From assembly GCA_024305405.1 (NCBI GenBank), contig JAKNDB010000109.1, positions 6,200,001-6,264,000 of the forward strand: 64,000 bases of DNA, read 5' to 3'. The first letter of the stretch is position 1. The number at the start of each line of letters is the position of its first letter. The position numbers were made by a program, and so were the translations under genes. Below, in pieces: positions 48,552 to 61,000 of the stretch. Below the pieces are notes generated by a model that saw only the letters and a program-made list of their open reading frames with translations, was not told the origin of the DNA and searched no databases. Source of the stretch: Dirofilaria immitis. Its lineage: Eukaryota > Nematoda > Chromadorea > Rhabditida > Onchocercidae.

Positions 48552-51500
48552 GTTTGTTTGGCTCCAATAGATCTTCCTTTTTTCCCCAGATTCTCGTTCC
48601 TCCTTAGTCCTCTGTATCTTTCCTTTCCTACCTGCTCTCCTCTGCTTTTCGTTCTCAACCCTTTTTTTGAAATAAAAAGTTTGAAATGTTAAGAAGCATT
48701 TCTCGAACGCTTACAATATTGCTGCTATTCACTTTATTCTTCTCCCCATCATCGTTCTTTCAGTAAGGTGAAAATAATGTCATAATAATATCAACATTAA
48801 TCTGTTTAATCTATTTTTGTAAACCAAAACTATGAGATGCACAAACACATATTATTAATTTACATTTCTAAAAATGATGCTTTGATCTTAAAACTCATTT
48901 TAGGAAAAACTGAAATTAAAAAAAAACCGTCAAGTGAACAATAAAACTTCTATTTCAAAAAGGGTTCAAAAGAAAAAATAGAAAAAATGCCAATAACACA
49001 ATGCATAATGCATTACAATAGTACTTGATAGGAATAGATAACTCTCGAAAAATTATTGATAAAGCATCAAAATCAATAGCTCTAAAAATATTTTTTCTTC
49101 TGTTAAGAAGTGGAATATATCACTGAACTGTAAACTTGTGGTCTTTTGAAATGGAAGAGCTAAATAAGAGAAGAATGTCTAATTTTCATATAATCGTTTG
49201 AATTTTTGACGACTTGAATTTTTCGTCATTTTATCTTTTCTCTAACTTTTATATTTACTGAGTATTTTGCCCACATGCATAATAATAAAGTAAAGCGAGA
49301 GATCTTCTCACATTTTTAAACTGCAATTTTTATAGACCATTCTAATGATGGTTTGATTTCAAGTAATTATAAATAGCTATCTACCTATTATTTAGCTGAA
49401 TTTTGAGAATTGTTTTCCTCAACGGTTTATTGGATTCAAGATGTTTCGTCATTACTATGCAATATAACATATTGTTTATACAATCTAATTTCTTAATATT
49501 TTTGATGAATACGCTTAACATATTCATGCATATAATTCCAGTAATATTTTTGATGTACTTAAAATAGATGTTCCTTTTTCTTCTCTTCTTCATAAAAAAG
49601 ATAGGCATGCATGTTGTCCAATGCTATTTCATTTGAATCAAACTAAGGTCATTCCAGTGATATCAAAATTCCAATATCATGCTATATCGCAATGCAAGCA
49701 TACATCAAGAAATTAATTATTTATACGTTATAATAGTATTGGATGTTTCAGATTTTTGAAGATCATATGCATATGAGTTTGTGTTACTTGTGTTCCATTC
49801 GTGCCGCTTTATATTTGATAAGAAATAAAACTCTTTAAAGATTATTAAGTTATCGAAAAGATAATATGAAATAAGATATATGTGTTGATTACGTTAAAAC
49901 AAACCTCAAATACTTCTCAACTTTAATTTAGTCTTCACTAATTTGGCTGTGAATTGGAGTGATTTATGAGATCTTGTCCATTCCGTTCATATTGATTTCT
50001 ATTAATTCGTTAATTTCTTTATGAGCTTTGGTGTCCCGCAGAATAGAGAACTAACTTACTTTACTTTCTTAGTTTTCTTTTCCCTTGCTTTTTGAAACTC
50101 TCAAGATCTTGAAAATGATATTCTTATGATGCTTTCAGGCATTCCTAAAGTTGATCATTATTTCATTAATCAAGTAACATCTTGATAAGGTGAAATTTCA
50201 CAATTTTTGTTTCCAGTTTTTCAAAAAAAAAACGAGTAATTAGTGAAGGAAAAACAATATCACATAGTAATTTGCCGTAATTAATGTAGTTTTGTTATAA
50301 AAAAAGAAACAGTACGAAGAATCCCATGAAGTTAAAATCTGTTTTCATAGAAGAAAAGAGAAATCAAAAAAAAAAAAAGATGGCTGATGTTCTATTTCAT
50401 GTAAAAATCTGTTTCCTCTTGAATTTTTCAGACAGTATCTTCCATGACGGAACGATCAACAGTTAGTTCCTAGAGCATCATTTCTTAGCTTGAAAGAGCT
50501 GAAATTTTAACTCCATCAAATTGAAGTATTTGAAAGAGCAACTACCTTTCTTATAGCTTTGAGTAAAACAAATTGATACTACATTAATACAACTGCGTGT
50601 TAATTAGATAAAACTGGAAACTAAGACAACACAAACAGCTTAAATAGTGAGTAAATTTAATGAAATATTTTAATGGATAGATCGTGATTCACTGCCCAGA
50701 ATTCCAACAAACGATACTGTGATTATGAGGAAAATACCGTATAGCAGGCAGTGGTAACCTCTGATCATCATAATCTAGAAATTTTAACTTAAGTTTGAAA
50801 TTACATTTGTTCTAGCTATCCGGATAAAATTGATCATGGCCAGTATTGATACTTTTTAGGCAACATCACTAAGACAAATGTGAAATAACAAATGATTAGA
50901 ATTTACTGGTAACATTATAAATCAATAAGTAACAGAATTGACATTTTAATTAAATGCTTAATAAAATGTGTTCAATAATGGTGATATTTATTTCTTAAAA
51001 TATCTAACGTAACAATGGAATAAGTGTAATGATTTTCGAGTTGAAAGTCACGATCTACAGGAAAAATTGCAACACATATCACACCATAGATATGCTAATT
51101 TTTCCTACGTTTATACCTAAAAACAGAAAATTAACCATCGAATGTGAAATATGAAGGTTTTTGAATTCCGAAAAGTTCTTGGATCGATGACATTCTTTCT
51201 AAAACTTCAAATAAAAATAACGTCTTTTGCATGCAAATTAGAATTATCAAATATTTGAAAATTTCTAAACTCTCCATAGATGATAAGTAGGAAAAACGAA
51301 TGAGTTCACAGTGAGATTAGACATTTCAAACACATTTCACGTTATCCACTTTAATTCTACCAAATATGTTAATCTGTTAAAATATTTTCTTTCAAATCTA
51401 ATTTATAGGCTGATTATAGCAATCAAAAAAGTTACTCGTTAGCGGAAACGCATCATTGCTTTTATAATATTGATGTATTATTGTTATCAATAAACGTTCG

Positions 51501-54500
51501 ATCCACAAAAATTTTCAACATTTATTATTGAACTGATGACAAAAAGTTCATCAAAAATTTAATTTGCTAGTTGAATTCAAAAACCAGTTCATTTGTCAGC
51601 AAAAAGTTATTGACGTCTTCTCTTAATCGCATTGAAAAATATGAAAATTCATTTCTTTTTTTTTTTTAGAAGGAGGAGGGATTATAAATAAACAATTCTC
51701 GATCAAGTTGTCAAATTAATTTCATTTTTATGGACAAAATAATAATAATGATAACAATAACCAATAATAACACCTCAGAAATTGGAGTGACTGATAACTT
51801 CGGAGTGGGCATTTGTCTCTCCCGATACATGCGCGATTTTCTCAGTAAATTAACCCGAAATATATGTGTGAGACAAAACACTTAGTTTTATATAAACATC
51901 TGGAATAAAATAAATGAAATATAGATAAGAATAAAAAAGATAGTTCGGCTGAAAGTGTTAATACACTACCAGCATATTTTTAGTAAAAGAACAATGAAGT
52001 TATCAGCAAAAAAATTTTGAGATCAAACTTAAGTAATGTATTATGATTAAAATATCACTTCTTCTTCTATTTACATATTTACAAGCAGATTTTAAGAATT
52101 GTGTTAAATAATGTATTATGATTAAAGTATTATTTTATATAAACGAAAAAAATGATGAACAATATGAATATCATGTTGGAAAAAGGAAATACTGTGACAA
52201 AAGCATTTGTTATTATCATTCCAATATGTAGAAGAAAGAGAAAAAAAGTAACATGAAGTACAGCCTGTTTTCGCTCCCATCATTATGAAAAATTTTTTGA
52301 AACAAAGCTTTGATCTCTTTTCAGAACGGACTATCACTTCTGTTCGAATCTAGGATTCACTTGAAAAAATGGGATGGGAAAGTAAACAGACTAATCGAGT
52401 TGAGTTATATCTGCAATTCGAAACGAATAGGAAGAAGGGGAACATAATTCAGACGACTGATCGTTATATATATCTGGAAATCCTTTTTTTCTTTCTCTCT
52501 CTTTCTCTCTTTCCAAATCTTTTTAAAAACTTGCAACACAAAGGAATACCATGAGCAGAAAAGATGGTCTAATTCTGCTTAGCGAAAGTTTCAACAAACC
52601 GACGATCGAATGAGATAGCCGAACAAAAGAGAAAAGTGAATTAATACAGCTCAAGATGAGTCCACGACGAAGAGAAAAGATGCGAGTTAAAAAGTGCAAG
52701 AATTTTTTCCTAGGTTGATTTGTGTTGTAGATCAAGAGTTTCTATTTTGCAAGCGGTAAAATGCTTTGCAGTAAGAGATATGAAATGCAGGTTTCTGAAG
52801 GCATTCATTCAATTTCGTCTTAGAAGAACTAAAACCGAAAAGGCATCAAAAACTGAAGGATACAAAAGATTAAAAAGAAATAATTGCTTGAAGAGAGCAA
52901 TTATAGAAATGTAGCGAAAAATGACAACATGGGAGATCGTTTCATCAAGTTCGAAGGTACGTGTGCCAATGTTTTCCACTACGTGTATCCATCTACTTCT
53001 GTTTATTAACATTGTGTATGCATTTATGTATATCTCTCTGCATATAACATATACATACAAAAAGTTTTGGAAGGAAAAGTTCGAGTTGTCCGAGATTTCT
53101 TGTGTTTTATTTCTTGCAGTTGTTATTTTAACGCTAGAGCAGAAAATAGAGAAAACAGATCAGGCTACAGATAACTGGTTAGACTGAAGCGAACTGATCA
53201 TACACACAAACACATAGAAATCTTTTACCTCTGCTTTTATTTTTTCACTCGTGATGATGCATTCTTCTATAGCTACTCTTGATGTCTTTCGAAGACTTAA
53301 AAAAATTAACGTGAATGTTGGCTGCAAGCTTCTATCTCTCAGTATATAACCGGGATAATGAAGCATCAAATATCTGCATAGTGGTGTGTTGGTAAAGAAA
53401 TATTATTGTTGATGATTTCGTTTGTTCATTTTTTTATTTATTACAGCAGGTGAAATTTTTCCCGCGGTTAAGAATACATACTGAATCCTCAAATAGTATA
53501 AAAGGTAGTAAGAGATAACATTAGAAACTAATTGAATTGAATGGTGATTCAGATATATGATGGTACGCTCAATCCTAAAATGTTATCACCTAATTTGGTT
53601 TTATGAAGATCACAAATAAGTAAACTTAAGTAATTCACGCAATAATTTATAATGAAATATTGTCATCCAATAATTATTAACGTAAAATTTAACTCGTCAA
53701 GGCGCATTTTTTTCACAAGTATGGTGAATTTTATTAGTGAACTTAATAATAACTGACTTCTTGTCAGAATTGCAAGGCATACGAAATAATTAATAATTAG
53801 CTGTTACGGATACCATTGAAGCTTAACTTTCCTTTAATTCTAATTTAAATAGTTTTTTTCATAGATTCAAAAATCGACAAAAATATGTTGGCTGCTTGAT
53901 TGATCTCTTTCTTGATTCATCTTCCGCAAGCAAAAAGGACTTATTAATCTAAAATTAGGTGCAGCATGAATTATTGATTTAATCTTTAGAAGTAGTAAAA
54001 TTGAAATCTTACTGAAAAATGTGCAGAACTTTCATTTATAAGCAGTCTGACTAGGCGGAAAGAAGGAATGTCAAGATGTCTACCGCTTCGTAAACATTTA
54101 AACAAAAAACACTCTTAGTATCAATTGCAGTAAGTTTTATCCACACACAGTACAATTCTCCAACTTAATGTATTACATTCTTCCAATTACCAAATAGTCC
54201 CATCTATCTAAAGAATTCATTGATTTGAGAATCACTAATGACTAATCATTATTACAATAATGTCGTTCTCGTTATGCAGCTCATAAAGGCTCGGTAATTT
54301 TATCTAGGTGAACTGATTTGTGAATTATTAGCTTGTTATATTACAATTATACATTGCTCAATAAAATTCTCTATTCAAAAAGTTTTTTCCCACTGAACAT
54401 GATGAACTTCAAGATTTAGAACCGAGAATTTAGGAACTTGATGCCGAAATTCAAAAAACTCTCTCAGCTACTAGTAAAGAATTCTATATGTCATTGGAAT

Positions 54501-56156
54501 TTTATGAATAAATTGTGTTACTAAGTAAACTGAATTTTCTAATATTGTCATTCAAATGAACGAAGTGATTGAAAGATATGCACTGCAGAAGATGTGAATA
54601 CAGTCATTTTAAATTTATCCTTTTCAACATGACATATGCAAAATGCTGCAAATTCTGTTAAGTTTGGAGCTCTTCGTATCCAATAAATTGTTAAAAGGAA
54701 AAACTCTAGGATGTAAAACAAGGTTGAAAAAATTCATTTGTTGCGTAGTTTCTCACCAGCTACACAAATTTTAATAATTTTTGTTTCTTCTAGTAATTTT
54801 TTACTTTCCATCACATTCACTTTATACATAAGTTATACTAGATAGCGATTGATTTTATTTCTTCTCAGATCTGCGGCATGGTCAAATTATCATCGCTGCT
54901 GAAATGTTCAACATCTGGTGCGATTAGAGCATCTATTTTTAATAAAGAGAAAAAGGTTTTGCGAATAAATATCTTTCAAAAACTTCCTGATGGAATAAAG
55001 CATATTTCTGTAAAAGTGTTGTTAACAACATTTCTTGTAGTCTAAATTTTGTAATAAAACATAATTGACAGAAGTGTTACAAGAACGGAATCATGCGAGG
55101 ATTCTCTGATTGAATTTATTCCTTATACAAACTCCCTCTACTTCCAACCGAAGTCATGAACTTCCCACACTAATTCTATCCTTAAAATTTGTTCTTTCCG
55201 TAATGTGACATTCTAGAAAAAATTCTATGTCACTTTCAATGCCTTCACTTTAATTGTTTGCCTCAAATGATAATACTTCTTCTACAATCATTTGGAAATT
55301 TTTAAATAACTTTAAATGAAATTAGTTTCGGAAAACAAAATTTTGCTTGAAGACGCTTGTTACGTATCAAGCGGCCATATGTATTTATTATGGAATTATT
55401 TCGTACTTTAGTTAATGAGGTCCAACAGAATTTTGAGAAGTACTAGTTGAATGCTTCGTTCTAACATGTCTGATAGTGCATTTAGAGATATTAAAAATAA
55501 ATCTAGAGAAATTCACAAGCACATATTGGAAGGAAAAATCGGAGAAGATTCAACATCTCGAAGTGGAGATTCTACATTACGACAACTGACACTTCTCACT
55601 TTCTAACAGTAGAACCTTTTTCCTGCATCTCATTTTTTCCATCATATTTGATGTACAGAGAATGATATTACGTTAATTTATTTAGTTTACGACTACCTTA
55701 TCTCATCCTCATCTTGCAATAGCCATCATCAAACTCCCAAAACTGTGTAACAAACCATCTCGATTTTAGAGTCACTGAATATGAAAGTGCGAAAGGTATA
55801 TTGGATGAATTCCTGAGATAACTGAACCACACCAAAATTTCAACGTGTGCAAAAGGCATCTAACTTCTACATGCGTTATAATCTCCATAATTGCGCAATC
55901 TACATAAATATTGTACTCTGATAACTTCCCACATATCTATGTGGGTCGGTTACTCTTGCTACCTATTAAATTTGATATTTAATTGCATGGAAGAAAAAAG
56001 CAATTCTGCAGATAATGCCCGTCTTTTCGTGTAAACTTACAAACTGTAGCCTTTGTTCTAATATCAGGCAAGGACTTATTTATGCATCGAGAACTAAAGT
56101 TACGATATTTTTACAACTGAATATCAAAAAGAGAAACTAATTAATTTTTCAAGTAC

Positions 56157-57147
56157 ATGTTTGCTCACCATCATCCAAGATTAGCCATAGAAGGTTCGAG
56201 TGCTGGAGTGTGCGAGATCTTTGTGTATCACGGATTTATTAACGATATCGAAATAGACGCAACTACGCGAGAGACAAGATTCAAAGAAATAATGAACAGG
56301 GGTAACCGGATCATATATGTGTGGGAAGTTATCAATTATTGCAGGAAATTTGGAGGAGAGGAGATCAGAAGGAGGGTAGGGAGAGTAGAAGGGGAGGGAG
56401 AGGGTGAGGAGGGGAGGGTTCAAAAGGATCCTGAACGAAGTCTTCGAAACAATCCAGTAGTACTGCTTAATCAACAGATATCCGCTCTTTATTATTATTG
56501 ACCCGCAATATTCAACTTCAGGAAAATCAGCTCTGAAATAAATGCAAAAAGTGACGATCATTATATGTGCAGAATATGAAGCTAGAAAACCGTTTGAAGG
56601 TAAAAACAATTACACACAAAATATTAGAAAACGTCAAGCGGTAAAAAGATTTTCCGGCAAATCCTGGAAAGGCTTTTGGGAGGATAGTCTGAACAAGGCA
56701 GTAGTGGCAGGATTCGAGGTGGAAGGCGTTCGAAATCGGAACGATATTGTTCATCCAGCTGATCTCGATCAACTGCGCTACCGTACTTATCCAATGCCAC
56801 AAACTGAACATCTCTGGAAAAATTGATGCGTTTATAACATCCAAAATTAGAGCAATCATCACTTTGAGTGAAAGTTAAAATTTTATGAAAAAGAAACAGC
56901 GAACAGTATAGCTACTATGGATTCAAAATCTCTTCGTCCGCAAGTCGGACGGGAAAGAGCGAAAACTATCCGACTTTTCCATCCTATTTTTATCACTCTT
57001 CTCCAAATGGTGCCAGGATTAAAATCACAGCATGGAGGTGACCTTAATCACTCATTTAAAGACAAGGATCATGGCTGTTTCGGTTATAGAAAATCGAATC
57101 ACGGTTTCATAATCTTCCTTATCCTAATTTCGAAAATAGCGCACTAA
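56157..57147 (+). other. GC-elevated island with three successive unassigned ORFs
   Basis: Open frames at 56157-56501 (114 aa), 56542-56826 (94 aa) and 56917-57147 (76 aa) lie in a stretch visibly richer in GC than its surroundings. I recognise no domain. The first ends in a Gly/Glu/Arg-rich part caused by a polypurine tract at about 56340-56420. It could be a decayed gene, an old element, a non-coding RNA or a regulatory island. Coding status is unproven. Confidence 0.25.
56391..56418 (+). other. G-quadruplex candidate in polypurine tract
   Basis: GGGG-A-GGG-AGA-GGG-TGAGGA-GGGG-A-GGG: five G-runs of at least three with loops of 1-6 bases, inside an almost pure purine stretch. Confidence 0.7.
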
Positions 57148-57258
57148 AAACTACAAATATGGAAGTGAACGAAAAGAAATCAATAACGGCATTTTTCCGA
57201 TCACACATCATTCCAATCAATAACATCTCCTCGAATATTAATTGGCAATAATCTAAAG

Positions 57259-57260
<2 letters not shown>

Positions 57261-57310
<50 letters not shown>
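57261..57310. repeat. (AT)25 microsatellite
   Basis: Fifty bases of uninterrupted AT dinucleotide in the intergenic region. Likely variable between individuals. Confidence 0.97.
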
Positions 57311-57313
<3 letters not shown>

Positions 57314-58081
57314 GGGTTAGTGCAAAGTATTTACGGTTCCAGCTGCAAATTTTCACATACATTTTACAGATCAGGACAGAACGATGACATCGCCATTTTG
57401 CCAAAGAGAGTAAAGTTCGTTGATATACGGAATTGAAATTCGTATTTCGGGATTCGACAAACAAAAAAATATCTTGTATATCCTGGTGGTCGTGAAAGCA
57501 TTTTTAAGCATAAGAGTTATCATATATACAAGATAGTTTTTTAAAAATCCCAACACAATTGAAGTGTAACTGATCGGCAAGAAGGGAAATTAATAGAGCA
57601 AACTTGGAAACTATGTAGTTCTATAACCTAATTCTTTCAGCTTTTGAAAGCTATTAACTGTGGACGTCTGAGAAGCATCGACATAAAGTAGGATTGGACT
57701 CTTTCTCTAATTAATTTGATCTAAAAAAGCTGGAGTTTTCAGCATCTTCCACCGATTTACTGAGCGTGTTATAGAAAACTCGTTCTGCTGGGATTTATAA
57801 AGCTGTAATGGAAGCGAACCACTCACAAGTGACTACGATCTTTTTTGTGTAAGTTCAACTTTGGAAAGTGCTTTGAAACTTCTCTATCCAATCACTAAAA
57901 TCGTCACAGCAACTATCGCATGCAATCCGTTTTTCGTTACGCATTATAGTCCGATCCGGAAATAGTTACGTTCCTGTTGTGCAATATAATAAAGAGACAT
58001 TTCAAAACAGCAACTGCTTTCATTATCAGTCAACTTATATGACACTAATTTACTGGTCCTTTTTTAATTTTCCATTTTGTT

Positions 58082-61000
58082 TCAAATGTCAAGCAATCGT
58101 AGAATAGCTGGCATTGAATTCTTCAGTGATTCTAGTTGCAACAAGATAAACTTCGATGATTGGTTCCAGTAAGTTACAGTCATCTTCTGAAGATCAATTG
58201 CTAAGCTCTTCATCTTCAAGTTCTTGAAAAGAGACTGAATGGTACATCTGTAAGTTAATAGGCCAAAACTGCTGCCAACATAAAAATTTGCATCTGTTAC
58301 TTCATGACGCGTTTTCAAGTCAAATAAAAATATGAAATGACAGCAAGTAATAATTACTGGAGAAAAAAAAGCAAGGCATGGGCATTAAGATGTCTTATGT
58401 TGAAATACACTTTTATATAAGATAGTAAATTTGAACAATGAAAACATCGGAATTACTTTTGTATCATATACCTATAGTTGCGCTGAAGTGATCCACATTC
58501 TTTAAATCTCCTTTTGAGCAAAAATTAAAAATTTTCATTTTTATCAAAGCAAAGGGATAACAATATATAATTCTGTAAATTAATTTAATTAAGGAATGGA
58601 ATAAATATGATCTGAAGTACCTGAACAGCGGGAACCGACGCGGAAATTTGCCATTATCAATAGCGCTGCGGTTTTCAGATAAAATCATCTGCAATGCGCG
58701 AAGAATGCTGGACTGCTGCACAGCGGCAATCACATGCCGCCATATGTTAATACTACGTTCACTATTTGGTAATAAACCATCCTAAAATTGGTTTATGATA
58801 TCTATAGATTAAGCACAATATTTCATTACATGAATTAATGTTCAATTTCTTGAAAATTGATCAAAATGAGAAATATTTGCACCAAAATAAAATTTTTAAA
58901 TTTTGCTTTACTGATGAGAGAACGAACCTTGTGTGATGGATTTACGAAAAACAATGGAGTGAATTCTGTATGCAAAACTGGCACATCATACACGCATCGT
59001 ACATGAACTGACTGACCAAGCCAGCTCGGAAAATGCGTAGGTAAAGACAGTCGACGAGAATAATAAAGAACGTTCCAGAAAACAATTGGATTAGAATGCC
59101 TCAGTGACTGATACATAGGAAGCAAACAATTTCCGCTTAATAAATTTTCCAATTCGCGACGCAAAACAAGCGGACTTAGAAATGGAACCTAAAAATACAA
59201 GAAATAATAACTAGAAAGTTGTGAAATCTATAAATGATTGTAGCAATTACAGAAGAAATTCAAAGAACTAACTGAGAGCTGACTAGCTATAGATTCATTA
59301 TCTCCATTACAACGTGATGTATTATCATCATCTGAAGTTTTCGCAGCGAAAAATGATGGCAGATACCAACTACTTTCCACTGGCATTTCTCGCGAATGAA
59401 TTTTAATTGTCAATGAAGGAACAAAAGCACATTCACAGTAGACACAACTTGTATTCAAGTTTGATTCATCGACTGTCCATCCGGACATCAAGTCTTCATC
59501 ATACACAACCTACAAAGATGATAGATTTGATACAAATATAAGTTTCTGAAAAAGATATTATTGAGCTGGGCAAACAGCTTAGTAGACTCGTGAAAAATGA
59601 TATGTCAACCGCAAAAGAATTCCACGAATCAATGAACCATTTTGCAAGCAGGACAGAGAGAAGCGGAGGAGATCGCAATATCGATAAGTTCGTGTGGGGC
59701 TGAAGCAGAAGCGAAAATCTGGTCAGCTAACCACCAATCTGATGGAAGTAATGAACAGTGTGAACCGGAATCCAATTGAAATAATGGATCATTTAGATGC
59801 AGCTGCTAAAAAATAGACAAGAAACGAGTTGAAACCAAAAATAAAAAACATGAAATTCGAAAAATGTTGTCCCAAAATTTTCTAGTAGTATAAAAGAAAA
59901 AAATTAACTGTCAGCATTTAGAAAAAGACATGGTAAATATTCGGAAGAAATGAAGCCTAAACCTGGTCCGACTGTTCATTAATTTCACGTTGTAAGCTGT
60001 GGGTACTTTCGCCTCCATCTTTCGCATAGGAACGATTTAAACTTCGTACTTCGTTCACCAAAGTATTCACTCCTTCACGCAGGCGTGATGACAAACTTCC
60101 AGCTTGTAATACATCATCGTAACCTTTTTTCATCTGATTGACCAAAGATGCCAAACTTGGTGATAATGTGAGCGATGAATCGTTTTTGTCAAAAGGCGAT
60201 TCAAAATTGCCTTAATTTCTACATATTTGAACCGCTTGAGTCTGTCTAATAAATGGTAAGCTTACCGGGGATTCAATCAATTATCTACTTAATTTAAGCA
60301 AAATACAACAAATTTTAAGTCGTAAGAGTAAAAATGTACAGTCATTCCAGACTTATTTGAAAAACGATCATTCTTTGAGTAATTTTTGCTAATCAGATAA
60401 ATAAATGTTTCTAATCAATTTAATTAGAAAAATATTTCATATTTCATTCAGCATTGCCATCAATATATATTTAAAATTAAAACAGTGGTTACAATGAGCA
60501 GAAAAAACTGAATTTTCAGAGATGACCCCAATAAATTTATTCAATATACTTGTAGCATTGCTGCGCATAAGTTTGCTAACAATTGGACTGCTTGTTAAGC
60601 CTCGAAGCCACGAATTCGATTTCTCATTCAATTTCGAATCCATCGACTCATTATGATGCAGCTAAAAAAATAATGATCGAGGACATACTTTGGTGACTAA
60701 ACATGCATAATATGTTGAATTTCTTCAATGGAATTATAACAAAATAAATTATTCTCTCCATTCCTCACTTCCTTACCATACCAGTGAAATTCGCTTATTT
60801 AAAATATATGAATAATGCACATATTCGCTCATCCATTTATTTGTTACTCACATATATATTTGAGAACATTTTCATGAAAAAATACCTCGTTGGCAAATGG
60901 CGAAGTACTATGCTCTTTGATGAATTGTAATCGACTTGGACTCATCGTTTCATTGATTCGTTTCGGTGTTGTTACCGATAAATTTTGGGGCATATTCACA

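Larger units (their letters stand above)
48230..58080. other. About 9.8 kb non-coding interval upstream of twitchin
   Basis: AT-rich throughout, except near 56.2-57.1 kb. I see no conserved coding domain, tRNA, rRNA or CRISPR. Low-complexity pieces include a CT tract near 52484-52515. A repeated TAATGTATTATGATTAAA motif occurs near 52034 and 52110. Both flanking genes are on the minus strand, so this is the twitchin promoter side and the DENND4 3' side. Confidence 0.6.

Noticed and set aside
56680..56800. tRNA-like fragment on the minus strand (A-box-like TAGCGCAGTTG, TCGAATCC near the other end)
   Set aside because: T-arm and acceptor stem do not pair and no anticodon arm can be drawn; chance or very decayed.
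56157..57147. Wolbachia-derived nuclear insertion
   Set aside because: No bacterial gene recognised; composition alone is not evidence.
57580..58020. Weak resemblance to mariner-type transposase phrases
   Set aside because: Only a few residues fit, stops are frequent and there are no terminal inverted repeats or TA target duplication.
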